From positions 39,658,945 to 39,722,944 of the forward strand of contig NC_081553.1 of assembly GCF_963082655.1 (NCBI RefSeq): a DNA stretch of 64,000 nucleotides. Reading direction: 5' to 3'. The position numbers were made by a program, and so were the translations under genes. The notes under the pieces are model-generated. The model ran no database searches and had not been told where the DNA came from. It saw only the letters and a program-made list of their open reading frames with translations. Below, piece after piece: positions 10,691-23,338 of the stretch (position 1 is the stretch's first letter; every line of letters begins with the position of its first letter). Origin of the DNA: Stomoxys calcitrans (taxonomy: Eukaryota; Arthropoda; Insecta; Diptera; Muscidae).

Positions 10691-11599
10691 TAATTGTATA
10701 GAATTAACATTAAGCAGATGATACTGGTCTATTGTGTTGAGGGTTTTTGTTCAACTGTTGTTGTTTGTTTTTGTTCATTTTGGCTTAATTACACTTACAT
10801 GAAGCGAAATCAAGGACCCCAACACATCACCAACACACAAAAGCAACAATGGAGCGAGCCATGGACAGAAATTATTCATTGTTTTTTATGCAAAACATGT
10901 GTAGTCCTCAACACCCTTTTGTTATAATTTCTTTTGTCTCATAGCCTTCGAGGACTCGAAGTAGGCATGGCTTCCATACAAACGCATTCGATTCATAATG
11001 CGTTTGCAGCTATAGATCCATTTAATATATATACAGCTCCCAAAACAACTCCCACGAACTATATTTGGATACTCCCGCCCTCCAAATGACAAAAAATGAG
11101 CTGATGTATCCCTATAGCACACCATGCCATACTGAATAGCCCCAGGGAAGCTCCCGCACCAGTCCTGGCCTTGCCAACAGTCACAGAGACGGACAGACTA
11201 GCATACAAAAACAATAAGCAATAAATTCAATTGAAAATCGTTACATGTCAATGCATTAATCGCACATAATCCCATTATATGATGCTCATGCCAGGATATG
11301 CTTCGGTAAAATACAAACAAAACGCCACAAGCAAATCCATAACGATACACTTGTGAACAAACAGCACTAACAGGCACAGGGAGTGGTATTGAAATAATTG
11401 CGTACTCGTAATATCTTCAATTTAAATACAGAATAGGTTAAAAGATGTTAATGGAAAAAATTTAAAAGAAATTTTACACGGGCCTGTGAATATCGGTTCA
11501 TAAGCCTGCGAAATATTACGTGACAAGAAATAGAGAAAAACACGTAAGTGGCACAATTTTGCAAAACTTCAAAAATGTTCCAAAGAACACTTCTCTCAT
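10691..11599. other. Unique AT-rich DNA
   Basis: No repeat family, RNA gene or coding domain is recognised. Open frames are under 80 codons. Confidence 0.45.
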
Positions 11600-12048
11600 A
11601 TCAATAATAGGGAACCTTCATTCATTATCTGAATCCGAACAGAAAGCTTATTTGACTGAAAATTTTCACATAGTGTTTCGATATCACTTCCACCAACTGT
11701 GAGAAGTATGGTCCAAATCGGTTCATAAGCTGATATAGCTGCCATATAAACCGATCTGGGATCTTAATATCGTGAGCCTCTAGGGCTCCTCCCATGGCCT
11801 TCAACATACGTGTGCGCTATGGTCAGAATCGATCAATAGCTTGATGCAGCTCACATATAAACCGATCTCCCGATTTTGCTTCTTAAGCCCCGAATCGGAC
11901 TATAACTTTATATAGCTCCACCTCCGTTCTTATTCATTATTCTTTGTTTGCCTAAAGAGAGATACTGCGCAAAGAACTCGACAGATGCGACCATGGTGGA
12001 GGGTATATAAGATTCGGCCCGGCCGAACTTAGCATGCTTTCACTTGTT
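11600..12048 (+). mobile_element. DINE-1-like Helentron, type B, 3' part only
   Basis: A 5'-truncated copy with about two decayed B monomers. The 3' block is good: GGTGGAGGGTATATAAGA, the palindrome, and GCATGCTTTCACTTGTT. It is abutted on the right by a SINE head. Confidence 0.7.
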
Positions 12049-12125
12049 TTCTGATGTTCTCGGTGGAATTTGAACTCAGGCCTTCGGCGTCATATGCTAA
12101 CATGCCAATATTTGCGCTACGGTGC
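12049..12125 (-). mobile_element. SINE tRNA-like head fragment
   Basis: Only the head is present: on the minus strand GTAGCGCAAATATTGGCATG (A-box region) and GAGTTCAAATTCC (B-box region). There is no body. The Helentron 3' end lies directly to its left, so the Helentron may have cut an older SINE. Confidence 0.6.
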
Positions 12126-12161
12126 GTCAGCTATATCAAAATTATAACAGATAAAAAAAAC

Positions 12162-13155
12162 AACAAGTAAAAAGGCATTAAGTTTGGCAGGGCCGAACTT
12201 TGGATACCCATCACCTCGGGTATATATGTAAACTCAATTTCGTCACAATCAGGTAAAAATTGGATAACTAAACACCCAAATTCGGCACGGACATTGAGTG
12301 GTCTAATATATATGTCACTATTCAATTTTGTAGAACAATATTTTGGTCTTTTTGGCTGATACATCCAATTATAACCGATTTGAACCACATTCATGTCGGA
12401 TATTGTGAGGCTCAGAAAAACTCACTGTTTCTAAGATCAGCGAAATCGGGTAAAATAAAGCTTTTATTGGCTTCAGACCCTTATCGGCAAATCGGTTTAT
12501 ACGGCAGCTTTATCTAAAAATATAGACCGATCTTAACCAAATTTAGGCCGGGTGTCAGGAGGCTAAAAATAAATCACTGTTTCAAATTTTAGCGAAATCT
12601 GATAGAAAATAAAGTTTTATGGCCTTCAGGCCTTTTATCTGGAGATCGGTCTATAAAGCAGCTATATCTAAACATAGTCCGATCTAAACCATATTTACGT
12701 CAGATGTCGAGAGGCTTAAAATAACTCCCTCTTTCAAATTTCATCAAAATCGGGAAATAAATAAAGCTTTAATGGTCTTGAGACCCTTTATCGGGAGATC
12801 GGTCTATATGGTAGCTATATCTAAATATAGTCCGATCTATACCATTTTTAGGTCAGTTGTCGGAAAGCCTTAAGCTACTTACTGTTTCAAGTTTCAGCAA
12901 AATCGGATGAAAAATAAAGTTTTTATGAGCATTAGACCCTTTATCGGAAAATCTGTCCATATAGCAGCTATATCTAAATATGGTACGATTGAGCCCGTTC
13001 AAAAACGTTTCTGTGCCAAATTTCAACTCAATATCTCAATTTATGAAGGCTCTGGAGTGATTACAACAGACGGACGTACAGACACACGGGCATCGTTAAA
13101 TCGTCATAGAATTTTACAACGATCGATCAACGACGATCTTATAAAAATTTGGGGA
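12162..13155 (-). mobile_element. DINE-1-like Helentron, type C
   Basis: In minus orientation the 3' block starts AACAAGTAAAAAGGCATTAAG with an imperfect palindrome and ACCCATCACCTCGGG. Type C monomers follow (AATAAAGCTTTTATTGG-like, TATATCTAAATATAGTCC). The 5' block near 13070-13155 is decayed; only a degenerate GACGG tract and CATCGTTAAATCG remain, with no clean TATACCC. Confidence 0.7.
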
Positions 13156-13287
13156 GAGAGGCTTTTCATGTTGGTGTCCATCCATCTTCGTCAGTTTTAT
13201 AAGAGCTTCTAGTTTGCAGGGTGTGTTTCGCTACACCCATAAGTGTTTGCGGCTTCCTTTTTGGCATGGTCTAAATTTAAAAAGTTA

Positions 13288-14035
13288 TTTTTATACCCTC
13301 TACCACAAGATGAGGGGTATACTAATTTCGTCATTCTGTTTGTAACTACTCGAAATATTCGTCTGAGACCCCATAAAGTATATATATTCTTGATCGTCGT
13401 GAAATTTTATGTCGATCTAGCCATGTCCGTCCGTCCGTCCGTCCGTCCGTCCGTCCGTCTGTCTGTCGAAAGCACGCTAACTTCCGAAGGAGTAAAGCTA
13501 GCCGCTTGAAATCCGATTTGGCTGAAATTTCGCAAGACGTTTTTTATTGTTACTTTCAACAACTATTTGAAATAAAGTACAAGTCGGTTCATAACCTGAT
13601 ATAGCTGCCATATAAACCGATCTGGGATCTTGACCTCTTGAACCTCTAGAGGTCGCAATTATTATCCGATTTGCCAGAAATTTTGTACGACGGATTCTCA
13701 TGACCATTAACATAAGTGTTTATTATAGTCTGAATCGGTCTATACCCCGATACAGCTCCCATATAAATCGATCTCTCTATTTTACTTCATGAGCCCACAA
13801 AGAGCGCAATTCTTATTCGAATTGGCTGACATTTTACACAGGTCTCCAACATATAATTTTATTGTGGTCCAAACCGGATTATATCTTGATATCGCTCTAA
13901 TAGAAGAGCAAATCTTTTCTTATATCCTTTTTTTTGCCTAAGAAGAGATGCCGGGAAAAGAACTCGAAAAATGCGATCCGTGGTGGAGGGTATATAAGAT
14001 TCGGCCCGGCCGAACTTAGCACGCTTTTACTTGTT
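13288..14035 (+). mobile_element. DINE-1-like Helentron, type B, internally deleted
   Basis: Both ends are good: TTTTTATACCCTCTACCACA at the 5' end, and GGTGGAGGGTATATAAGA, the palindrome and CTTTTACTTGTT at the 3' end. The array has shrunk to about three monomers; the junction is visible at CGCTTGAAATCCGATTTGG (about 13502), where the 5' leader runs straight into the middle of a monomer. The GTCC tract (13425-13467) is expanded. Confidence 0.8.
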
Positions 14036-14690
14036 ACTCGTAATTAACTCTCAAAAAAACATTCACTAGAATCCCATATTGTTTCGTTTGGTATGCATGT
14101 GAGGTGACTTCCTGGGAATTGACCAACATTTTTATATAAGTTTCGTATTCTACTCTCAAATACCTTTCGTTTAAGTCCCATCTTTTCCCGTTCGGTGTAC
14201 ATGTCCATTTGGTAGCATCATTTTGGGGTGTAGAACCCCCCTAGGAATCCTAAATTGTCCCGATCGGCTTACATGTCCGTTTTGGGGGTGATTTTTGGGG
14301 TGGGGCGGCACCCCTGGAAGATTACCCTGGGGAGCCGTAAAGCAATCTCACGTGTCGGGGGCGGGCTCCCGGGTAAACATGTCCGTTTGTGTGGGTTTTA
14401 GGATTGAGCGTCGCCCACTGTTATTTGACCCCAAAGTTTTATATTAATTTTGTGTTTACCATAAGAAGGCATAAAAACTTTCACTTAAATCGATGCACCC
14501 ATCGCCGAGGTCTGGCGTTTTTGAACATTGAGGATAGGGGGAGGATTCACCCCTCTGGCGTATATGACAAAATGAAAAACCCTATTTCACGTGGGGGCTG
14601 AATTCTGCCATCTGTGAAAATTTCATGAAAATTTGTTCAGCAGTTTTCGATTCTATTCCAAACAAACAAACGAAGCGCATCCACTTCACA
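14036..14690 (-). mobile_element. Family E tandem-repeat element, minus orientation
   Basis: It contains AAATACCTTTCGTTTAAGTCCC and GTACATGTCCATTTGG repeats. The terminal segment with GCCATCTGTGAAAATTTCATG and TTGTTCAGCAG is near 14600-14645, as in the copy ending at 3235. It adjoins the 3' end of the Helentron to its left. Confidence 0.5.
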
Positions 14691-14784
14691 GGATGGGGCA
14701 TATTAGGTTAGGTTCAAAATAGGGTGCGGATATTAATCCGTCCCATGCCACTATGTACATACACCTCAGCCAGTAATCCGCTTG

Positions 14785-15288
14785 TTGATCGGCATGTCCG
14801 TCCGTCTGACCGTCTGTCTTTGGAGAACACGTTACATTTCGAAGGAGTAAAGCTAGGTGCTTGAAATTTTGCATGGATACTTCCCATCTGTCGGTCCTAT
14901 TTATCGGTCAATGTTTTGATATAGCTGCCATATAAACCGATCTTGGATCTTGACTTCTAGAGTGATCAATTCTTCTCCGATTTGGCCAAAATTTGACATG
15001 AAGTGATTGATTCGGACTTCCAACAACTAATCGGTTCATTACCTTTGAATCTATAGAAGCCACATTTCTTATCCGATTTTTGTACAACGACTTCTCCTAT
15101 GACCTTCAACATCTGTTATAGCTCCCATATAAAGTCCCGATCTTACTTCTTGAGCCCCTTATCCGATTTGGCTGGCATTTAGCACAACGGCTTTTACTAT
15201 GGTCTTAGACGTCTTAACAAATTATTGTCCGAATCGGTCCATAATCTAATACGGCTCCCATAGCATGTAAATTTTTATATATTATCCT
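14785..15288 (+). mobile_element. DINE-1-like Helentron fragment, type B
   Basis: It starts inside the 5' block (GCATGTCCGTCCGTCTG, then AAGGAGTAAAGCTAGGTGC). Three decayed B monomers follow. Both the outermost 5' end and the 3' block are missing. Confidence 0.65.
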
Positions 15289-15292
15289 TTGT

Positions 15293-16171
15293 CATACCCA
15301 CCACCTTAGGATAGGGGGTATACTCATTTAGTTTGCAGCACATCGAAATATCCATTTCCGACCCCACAAAGTATATATATTTCGGATCGCCGTAAAATTC
15401 TAAGACGATTTAACGATGTCCTTGTGTCTGTCCGTCCGTCTGTTGTAATCACTCTACAAAAATTGAGATATTGAGCTGAAATTTGGCACAGATACGTCTT
15501 TTTGATGCACGCTGGTTAAGTTCTTGGACGGGCTAAATTAGACCATATTTGGATATAGCTGCTATATAGACCGATTTTCCGATAGAGGGTCTAATGTCCA
15601 TAAAGACTTTATTTTTCATCCGATTGTGCTGAAATTTTAAACAGTGAGTAGCTTCCCGACAATTGACCCAAATAAGGTTCAGATCTGCCGATAAATGGTC
15701 TGAAGACCATTTATGTATTATCCGATTTCGCTGAAATCTAAAGCAGAGGGTTATTTTAAACCTCCCGACATCTGACCTAAATATGGTTCAAATCGGACTA
15801 TATTTAGCTATAGCTGCCATGTAGACCCATATAGACCGATCTGCCGATAAAGGGGCTGAATCCCATAAAAGCTTTATTTATTACCCAATTTTGCTGAAAT
15901 TTTAAACAGTGAGTTTTTCTGCGCCCCACTATATCCGATCTTAATATGGATCAGATCGGTTTTTATTGGATATATCGGCCAAAAAGACCAGTATTTTATT
16001 CTACAAAATTGAATAGTGACATATATATTAGACCACTCAATGCCCGTGCCGAATTTGGGTGCTTAAGTTATCAAATTTTCACCGAATTGTGACGAAATGG
16101 GATTTACTTATATACCTGAGGTGGTGGGTATCTAAAGTTCGGGCCGGCCGAACTTAATGCCTTTAAACTTG
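15293..16171 (+). mobile_element. DINE-1-like Helentron, type C, complete
   Basis: The 5' end is CATACCCACCACCTTAGG with the TATATATTTCGGATCG core. C monomers follow, then the C-specific segment GACATATATATTAGACCACT, GAGGTGGTGGGTATC, a GC-rich palindrome and a slightly decayed CCTTTAAACTTGG end. A second, type B-like 3' tail (AACTTAGCAAGCTTTTACTT) sits directly after it at 16172-16199. Confidence 0.75.
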
Positions 16172-16209
16172 GTAGGCCGAACTTAGCAAGCTTTTACTTT
16201 CGAATCTTC

Positions 16210-16251
16210 ATGTCGAAGGACCTGGGATCGATGTCGAAGGACCTGGGATCG
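16210..16251 (+). repeat. Two perfect tandem copies of a 21-bp unit
   Basis: ATGTCGAAGGACCTGGGATC plus one G is repeated exactly twice (16210-16230 and 16231-16251). It is probably a recent slippage duplication. Confidence 0.95.
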
Positions 16252-16395
16252 ATGGTAGCTATATGAGATTTGCAATCGGTTTTGATCATACTTGACACTG
16301 TTGAGGGAATTCATACCGTATTAAGCTTTTCCCCCTCATTGCAATTCAACGCTACGTGGCTGTACCGACCAAAAATGTGAAAATATTGTGATATA

Positions 16396-16627
16396 CAGGG
16401 TGGCTGATGAAAGCCGCTACCAAAAAAAAATGTAATAACTTTTTTTCTATTTAATAATAATAATTTAATAATTAATTTAATTAATTAATTAATTAATTTA
16501 ATTAATAATAATTTAATAATTAATTTAATAATTTAATTTAACATGAATAAAAGAAAAATGTATTCCATACACCGAAAAAAAAATGTAGCAATATTCATCA
16601 TTGTAGCAATATTCATCAGCCACCCTG
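16396..16627. mobile_element. TA-flanked MITE with perfect terminal inverted repeats
   Basis: The two ends are CAGGGTGGCTGATGAA and its exact reverse complement, each flanked by TA (16394-16395 and 16628-16629). This is the pattern of Tc1/mariner-type insertion at a TA duplicated on insertion. The 232-bp element has no coding capacity. Its centre is an AATTAATT-rich stretch, and near the right end TGTAGCAATATTCATCA is present twice in tandem. The perfect ends suggest fairly recent mobility. Confidence 0.85.
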
Positions 16628-16630
16628 TAT

Positions 16631-17389
16631 CCTTGTTTATTCAAGCGTTTTGTACGCCACCACAACCAAAAGCATAACGTAGCGTTTCATTTGGAAGCCA
16701 GCCGAACGGAGGAGATCTAGCCAAACTCCCCGAAAATAGAGCTTTTAATACTTCGGCCTAAAATAATTTTTTTTTTCCTCCTACGTCAATTTTAAATAGA
16801 CAACAAGGACTAAATGTGTTGTGCAGCATTGTATGTGGAATCGAACAAGCATAATGAGGGGTGATGCTAACATATGGGGAGACGTAACAGCTATTCATGC
16901 ATTCAAGCCCCCATATAGCTTCCGCACAGCGTGGAGCTGTAGCTGATGTGTCCTTGCATGAGTGAGGCTGGGTTTTTGCATATTCTCTCCGGTTTTTGCT
17001 ATTTTTTGACAAATGGCTTTTGTTTAATGTTATTGATAAAACACGTTAGATTTTCCCAAAGCTAAAGCAACATCCCGTTACAACAACAACACCAACACCA
17101 GAGCCATGACTGGCGTTAAAATGCGTTTAAAATATAATTGAAGTTTAATGGCGATAAACTTGAACAGCAAACAAACTGTATGTGTTATGCATACGGTAAC
17201 ATGGTTTATTGCGGAATTTGAAATATGGACGGTGTCAACAGGAGTTTAGCGATCTAAACATGGGTAGTTATCAAATCCAATATCAGATATATATGTATAT
17301 TTCGATAAAAATTTTAGGCAAATTATCCTTCATTTTTCATTTTGGGTGTAAAAAATATGGGCAAGTTCTTAAACCGAAAAATAAAAGAG
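16631..17389. other. Unique DNA
   Basis: No repeat family or gene is recognised. A CAA-rich patch occurs near 17080-17100. Open frames are under 90 codons, with no domain. Confidence 0.45.
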
Positions 17390-18544
17390 AACAAGTAAAA
17401 GTTCGGCCGGGCCGAATCTTATATACCCTCCACCATGGATCGCAATTGTCGAGTTCTTTTCCCGGCATCTCTTCTTAGGCAAAACAGGATATAAGAAAAG
17501 ATTTGCTCTGCTATTAGAGCCATATCAAGATATGGTCCGGTTTGGACAACAATTAAATTATATGTTGGAGACCTGTGTAATATGTCAGCCAATTCGAATA
17601 AGAATTGCGCCCTTTAGGGGCTCAAGAAGTAAAATTGAGAGATCGATTTATATGGGAGCTGTAACGAGTTATAGACCGATTCAGACCATAATAAACATGT
17701 ATGTTGATGGTCATGAGAGGATCCGTCGTACAAAATTTCAGGCAATTCGCATAATAATTGCGACCTCTACAGGCTCAAGAAGTCAAGATCCCAAATCGGT
17801 TTATATGGCAGCTATATCAGGTTACGAACCGATTTGAACCTTATTTGACACAGTTGTTGAAAGTAAGAATGAATACTTCATGCAAAATTTCATCCAAATC
17901 GGATAGGAATTGCGCCCTCCAGAAGCTCAAGAAATCAAGACCCAAGATCGGCTTATATGACAGCTATATCGGGTTATGGACCGATTAGAACCACAGTTGT
18001 TGGATATCATAACGAAATACTTCGTGCAAAAATTCATTCAAATCAGATAAGAATTGCGCCCTCTAGAGGCTCAAGAAGTCAAGACCCAAGATCGGTTTAT
18101 ATGACAGCTATATCAGGTTATGAACCGATTTGAACCATACTTGGCACAGTTGTTGGATATCATAACAAAATACGTAGCGCAAATTTTCATTCCAATCGAA
18201 TAAGAATTTCGCACTCTAGAGGCTCAAGACGTCAAGACCCAAGATCGGTTTATAGGGCAGCTATATCAAAACATGGACCGATATTGCCAATTTACAATAC
18301 CAACTGACCTACACTAATAAGAAGTATTTGTACAAAATTTCAAGCGTCTAGCTTTACTCCTTCGGAAGTTAGCGTGCTTTCGACAGACAGACGGACGGAC
18401 GGACGGACATGGCTAGATCGACATAAAATGTCGCGACGTTCAAGAATATATATACTTGATAGGGTCTCAGACGAATATTTCGAGTAGTTACAAACAGAAT
18501 GACGAAATTAGTATACCCCCCATCCTATGGTGGAGGGTATAAAA
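17390..18544 (-). mobile_element. DINE-1-like Helentron, type B, complete
   Basis: In minus orientation the left end is AACAAGTAAAAGTTCGGCC, shortened by loss of the GCGTGCTA spacer. TATACCCTCCACCATGG and GTCGAGTTCTTTTCCCGG follow, then about five B monomers. The 5' block at the right has a GACGG tract near 18384-18410 and ends CATCCTATGGTGGAGGGTAT. Confidence 0.8.
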
Positions 18545-19579
18545 TTGGTCCAGATCGGAACATATTTGGATAAAGCTGCCATATAGGCCGATCTGCTGAT
18601 TTTGGGTCTTAGGCCCATAAAAGGCGCATTTATTGTTCGATTTCGCCGAAATTTGGGACAGTGAGTTTTGTTAGGCTTTGCGACTTTTTACTGAATCGTG
18701 GTCTAAATCGGTCCATATTTGGATATAGCTGTCATATAGAACGATATCTCAATTTAAAGTCTTGGCCCCATAAAAGGCGCAATTTCTGCCAAATAAACCG
18801 TTCTTGGGTCTTGACGTCTTGAGCCTCTAGAGGGCGCAATTCTTACCCGATTTGGCTGAAAATTTGCATGAGGTGTTTTGTTATGATTTTCAACAACTGT
18901 GCTTAATAAGGTTTAAATCGGTATCTAACCTGATATAGTTGTCATATAAACCGATCTGGGGTCTTGACTTCCAACAATTGTGCCAAGTATGGTTCTAATC
19001 AGTTCATAACCTGATATAGCTGACATATATACCGATCTTGAATCTTGACTTCTTGAGGCACCAGAGGGCGCAATTCTTATTCGATTTGGCTGAAATTTGG
19101 CATGAGATGTTTTGCTATGACTTCCAACAACTGTGCCAAATATCGTTCAAATCAGTCTATAAGCTGATATAGCTGCCATATAAACCGATCTGGGATTTTC
19201 ACTCTTTGAGCCTCAAGAAGGCCTAATTATTATTCGATATGGCTGAAATTTTGTACAACGGCTTCTTTCACGACCTCCAACATACGTGTCAAATATGGTC
19301 TGAATTGGTCTTCAGCCTGGTACATCTCCCCTATAAACCGATCTCCCTATTTTACTTCTTGAGCCCCTAAAAGACCCAATTCTAATGCGATGTGGCTGAA
19401 ATTTTACACATATACTTCTATTGTATTCTCCAATATTCAATTCAATTAGCAAAACAATTCTTTTCTTTTATCCTTTGTTTATCTAAAAAGAGATACCGGA
19501 AAACAACTCGACAAATGCGATCCTTGGTGAAGGGTATATAAGATTCGGCCTGGCCGAACTTTGCACGCTTTTACTTGTT
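18545..19579 (+). mobile_element. Composite Helentron remains (A-like piece, then type B)
   Basis: 18545-18790 is a plus-strand A/C-like fragment (CCATATAGGCCGATCTGCTG). At about 18791 it passes directly into B monomers (CTTGGGTCTTGACGTCTTGA), ending with a B-type 3' block (GTGAAGGGTATATAAGA, an imperfect palindrome, CTTTTACTTGTT). No 5' block is seen. Either two truncated elements abut, or recombination joined two arrays. Confidence 0.65.
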
Positions 19580-19624
19580 TTCATTTAAAGTTTGAGGTCT
19601 TCCAATCATTTTACAAAAATTGCA

Positions 19625-19830
19625 AATTTTGCCCATGAACATTCCACTAAGGAATAGGGGCAATCTTCTCACATATCAATGAGTGCAGTTCAAGTTTAAG
19701 CTCAATGATAAGGGACCTCCTTTTTATAGACGAGTCCGAACGGAGTGCCGCAATGCAACACCTCTTTGGAGATATGTTTTATATGGCATAGTACCTCACA
19801 AATGTTGCCAGCATTAGGAGGGGAAAAATC
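19625..19830 (-). mobile_element. SINE body fragment
   Basis: It carries the shared body segments (GCCCATGAACATTCCACTAAG, CTCAATGATAAGGGACCTCC, CAAATGTTGCCAGCATTAGG) but no tRNA-like head. A reverse transcriptase fragment follows directly. Confidence 0.7.
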
Positions 19831-19837
19831 CGAGCAA

Positions 19838-20000
19838 CATATGCAATACGCAGAGGAAGCCCTTGAGCACGACGTTTCATATTTCGTCTCCATGAGAATT
19901 TAGAATACAGAATTATGCCCAAATACTTGGCTTGCCTTGATACCGACATCTCTTGTCCTCGTAGCCGTGGCAGATTAAAACTTGCATATTTAGTTTGTGA
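19838..20000 (-). pseudogene. Non-LTR reverse transcriptase fragment (KYLGIIL motif)
   Basis: Read on the minus strand it encodes LPRLRGQEMSVSRQAKYLG followed by IILYSKFSWRRN. The KYLGI-L-x-x-x-x-W pattern lies towards the C-terminal side of the reverse transcriptase domain in non-LTR elements of the Jockey/LOA-like group, where it follows the YADD catalytic box. Only about 55 residues are readable. It may come from the same group as the fragments at 1-60 and 41.5-43.9 kb. Confidence 0.65.
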
Positions 20001-20224
20001 GTTTCAGTTTCCTCGCTATCACTCCTCCTAGACCACTGCTTGCTTTTCAGATATCCAATGATTTCAGGGCCTATTCATGACATTGCAGATATAAAATATT
20101 ATTATCCACTCCCGGCTTTCTTGGTATAATGCTGCCCGACCCCAGATATATGTTAGGTGAAAAGCCATTTTTTAACGTTCACAATTACAATGAAGAAAAG
20201 TATAGAAAATTTAATTAAAAACAA

Positions 20225-21885
20225 TTAAAAAAGCGTTAAAAATAAAGACCGATCGGTAGCATATACGACACAAAGCTCGAAAAGCCTAACATAACTCACT
20301 GTGCCAAATTTCAGCGAAATCAAACAATAAATGCGCTTTTTATGGGCCCAAAACCTTAAAGCGATAGATCGGTCTATATGGCAGCTATATCCAAATCTGG
20401 GCCGATCTGGGCCAGATTGAAAAATAATATCGAAGAGCCTATCAAAACTCACTGTCCCAAATTTCGACGACATCGGACAATAAATACGCCTTTTATGGGC
20501 CCAAGACCTTAAATCGAAAGATCGGTCTATATAGCAGCTATATGGCAGCTATATCCTAATCTGGACCGATCTGGACAAACTTGACAACGGATATCGTAGG
20601 CCCTAACACATCTCGCTCTCCCAAATTTCAGCGACATCAGACAATAAATGAGCCTTTATGGGCCCAAGAACTTAAATCGAGAGATCGGTCGGGCAGCTAT
20701 AGCCAAATCTGGACCGATAGGGGTCAAATTACAGAAAGATGTCGATGGACTTAAGATAAATCACTGTTCCAAATACAGGCGAAATTGGAAAATAAATGTG
20801 GCTTTTATGGGCCCAAGACCCTAAATCGGCGGATCGGTCTGTATGGCAGCTATATCCAAATTTGGACCGATCTAGGCCAAATTGACAAAAAATGTCAAGG
20901 GTCCTAACACAACTCACTGTCTTAAATTTCAGTAAAATCGGATAATAAATGTGGCTTTTATGAGCCTAAGACCCTAAATCGGTGAATCGGTCTATATGGC
21001 AACTATATCCAAATCTGGAACGATCTGGACCAACTTGACAACGGTTATCGTAGGCCCTAGCAAAACTCACTGTCTCAAATTTCAGCGACATCGGACAATA
21101 AATGCGTCTTTTATGGCCCCAAAACCTAAAACCTAGATATCGGTCTATATGGCAGCTATATCTAAACCTGGACTGATCTGTGCGATATTGTAGATGTATG
21201 TCAAGGGGCTTAACTTAACTCACTGTCCCAAATTTCGGCGACATCGGACAATAAATGAGCATTTCATGGGCCCAAAATCTGAAATCAAGAAATCGGTCTA
21301 TATGGCACCTATATCCAAATCTGAACCGATCTGGGCCAAATTGAAGGAAGATGTCGAGGGGCCTAACGCAACTCACTGTCCGAAATTTCTGCAAAATCGG
21401 AAAATAAATGTGGCTTTTAAGGGCCTAAGACCCTAAATCTGAGGATCGGTCTATATGGCAGCTATATCCAAATCTGGACCGATCTGGGCCAAATTAACGA
21501 AGAATGTCGAAGAGCCTAACACAACTCACTCTCCCAAATATCAGCAAAATCGGATAATAAATGTGTTTATGGTCCAAAGACCTTAAATCGGCGGATCGGT
21601 CTATATGGGGGCTATATCAAGATATAGTCCGATATAGCCCATCTTCGAACTTAAACTGCGTATGGACAAAAAAAGAATCTGTGCAAAGTTTCAGCTTAAT
21701 ATCTTTATTTTTAAAGACTGTAGCGTGATTTCAACTGACAGACGGACGGACATGGCTAGATCGTCTTTGATTTTTACGCTGATCAAGAATAATACATTGT
21801 TGGGTCGGAAATGGATATTTCGATGTATTGCAAACGGAATGACAACATGAACATACCCCTATCCTTCGGTGGTGGGTATAAAAAC
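20225..21885 (-). mobile_element. DINE-1-like Helentron, type A, no 3' end
   Basis: About ten A monomers (TCGGTCTATATGGCAGCTAT, CAAATTTCAGCGACATCGG) lead to a good 5' block at the right: GACGGACGGACATGGCTAG, GATCAAGAAT and CCTTCGGTGGTGGGTATA. The left edge starts in decayed monomer sequence (AAAGACCGATCGGTAGC) without palindrome or CTTGTT. Confidence 0.78.
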
Positions 21886-23338
21886 TACTGAATGGACAGC
21901 AAAGTGGTTATGGGTTGATAAAAATATCACAACAACAGCTTCCTATTCACATTCTATACCACTTTGCCTTGATTGTGGTCCAATAATGGCAGCTCAGTTT
22001 GTGATCTGATTCATGGTTAACTAATCAACAATATCTTATTCGAAATTTATATTAAGCAAATTGGAGTATATACTGAAAGTGTCACAAGTAAAATTGCAAA
22101 TGTTACATTACCCCCGATTTGAAGCCCCGGAAAAAATAACATGAAGTATAATTTTAATATAATAAAATATTTATGAAATAAATATTCTTTATGACCCACA
22201 GATCTAAAGCCAGATATTTTCCACATTACCCGCCGCTATACCTATACCGCCTACTCGTACTATAACAACAAATTCCAAGAATTGCCACACCTCCAGCCTG
22301 CTGCCGATTAATTCATTTCTCCATCCTGACCATAAAGCAACAGAACATCTTGATAAGTTTCCATTTTGTTATGTTACATTACATGCGGGAAAAGTATTTG
22401 TTTCCTGTGCTTCGTTTCACGTATTTTTTCTGTTTCTTGTGAATTTTCCATGGATGGTATATGTCAGAGTGTTTGTGTGTGTGTGTGTGTTTGTGTGTAT
22501 CTCAAATAATCATACATGTATGAATGTCAGTTATAACCAAATATGCGAGTATGAATAAATACTACTCACATGTACTCTCCATAGCCTCCTGCTACATATA
22601 AATTCTTCAATGGGTAGTATGAGTGTAATATACGAGATTGTATCCAAATGTATGCCTGCATATGTGTAGTTAGTTCCACACACACACCCACACTCACGCA
22701 CGCCTTTGCGAGATGTGTATGTCTCTGATGTCAAGCGTGCAGAACAAATCGCTGAGAAAAATACGCAATTTAAATGCATAACACACAAAAGGACATCATG
22801 CCTAATGCCAATAATAGAAAAAAGTAAATCCTCATACATAAATCCCCTTAGAAATACATGTCGGCGCACATACTCGCACACACCCACAACCAAACAAATG
22901 CCCCCGTATTATCCTTAGAGCCCTCACCGACATATATCCTCACAGCAGATGAACAATACTCACAAGAAAATGAACAAAGTTAAGAATGTGTTCATGTTGT
23001 ACCTTATTTCATTTCATTTTGGATTCTTTTTTTTTTTTTTTTTGCGGCTGCTGCTGCTGCTTTGCTCCTTTTGGAGACATTTTGTAGCAGATTAAGTTCT
23101 ATTCTCACATGGATGCGTTGAAATATGAGTTAAACCCCACACACACACACACAAAAGAAAAATTGTTTCTTCTGACAGTGGGACAAAATTTTAATTTCAA
23201 AGCAGTTTCAAGATTTGAAAATCAGGTTTATACTAAATTTTTCTCAGAAAATAAAAATTAGATAAATAAAAACAAGAAATTATACAAAAACCTAATTTTA
23301 AGGAATTTTCTTGAAAATCGAAATTTAAAAAAAAAAAA
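21886..23338. other. Unique AT-rich DNA with microsatellites
   Basis: It holds a (GT)n run at 22470-22500, a short (CA)n near 23140-23153, a poly-T run near 23026-23043 and GCTGCT repeats after it. The longest open frame (22531-22893, minus, 120 codons) is Cys-rich with no recognisable domain and overlaps another frame on the opposite strand. Confidence 0.5.
22470..22500 (+). repeat. (GT)n microsatellite
   Basis: About 14 GT units with interruptions by TT. Confidence 0.9.
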
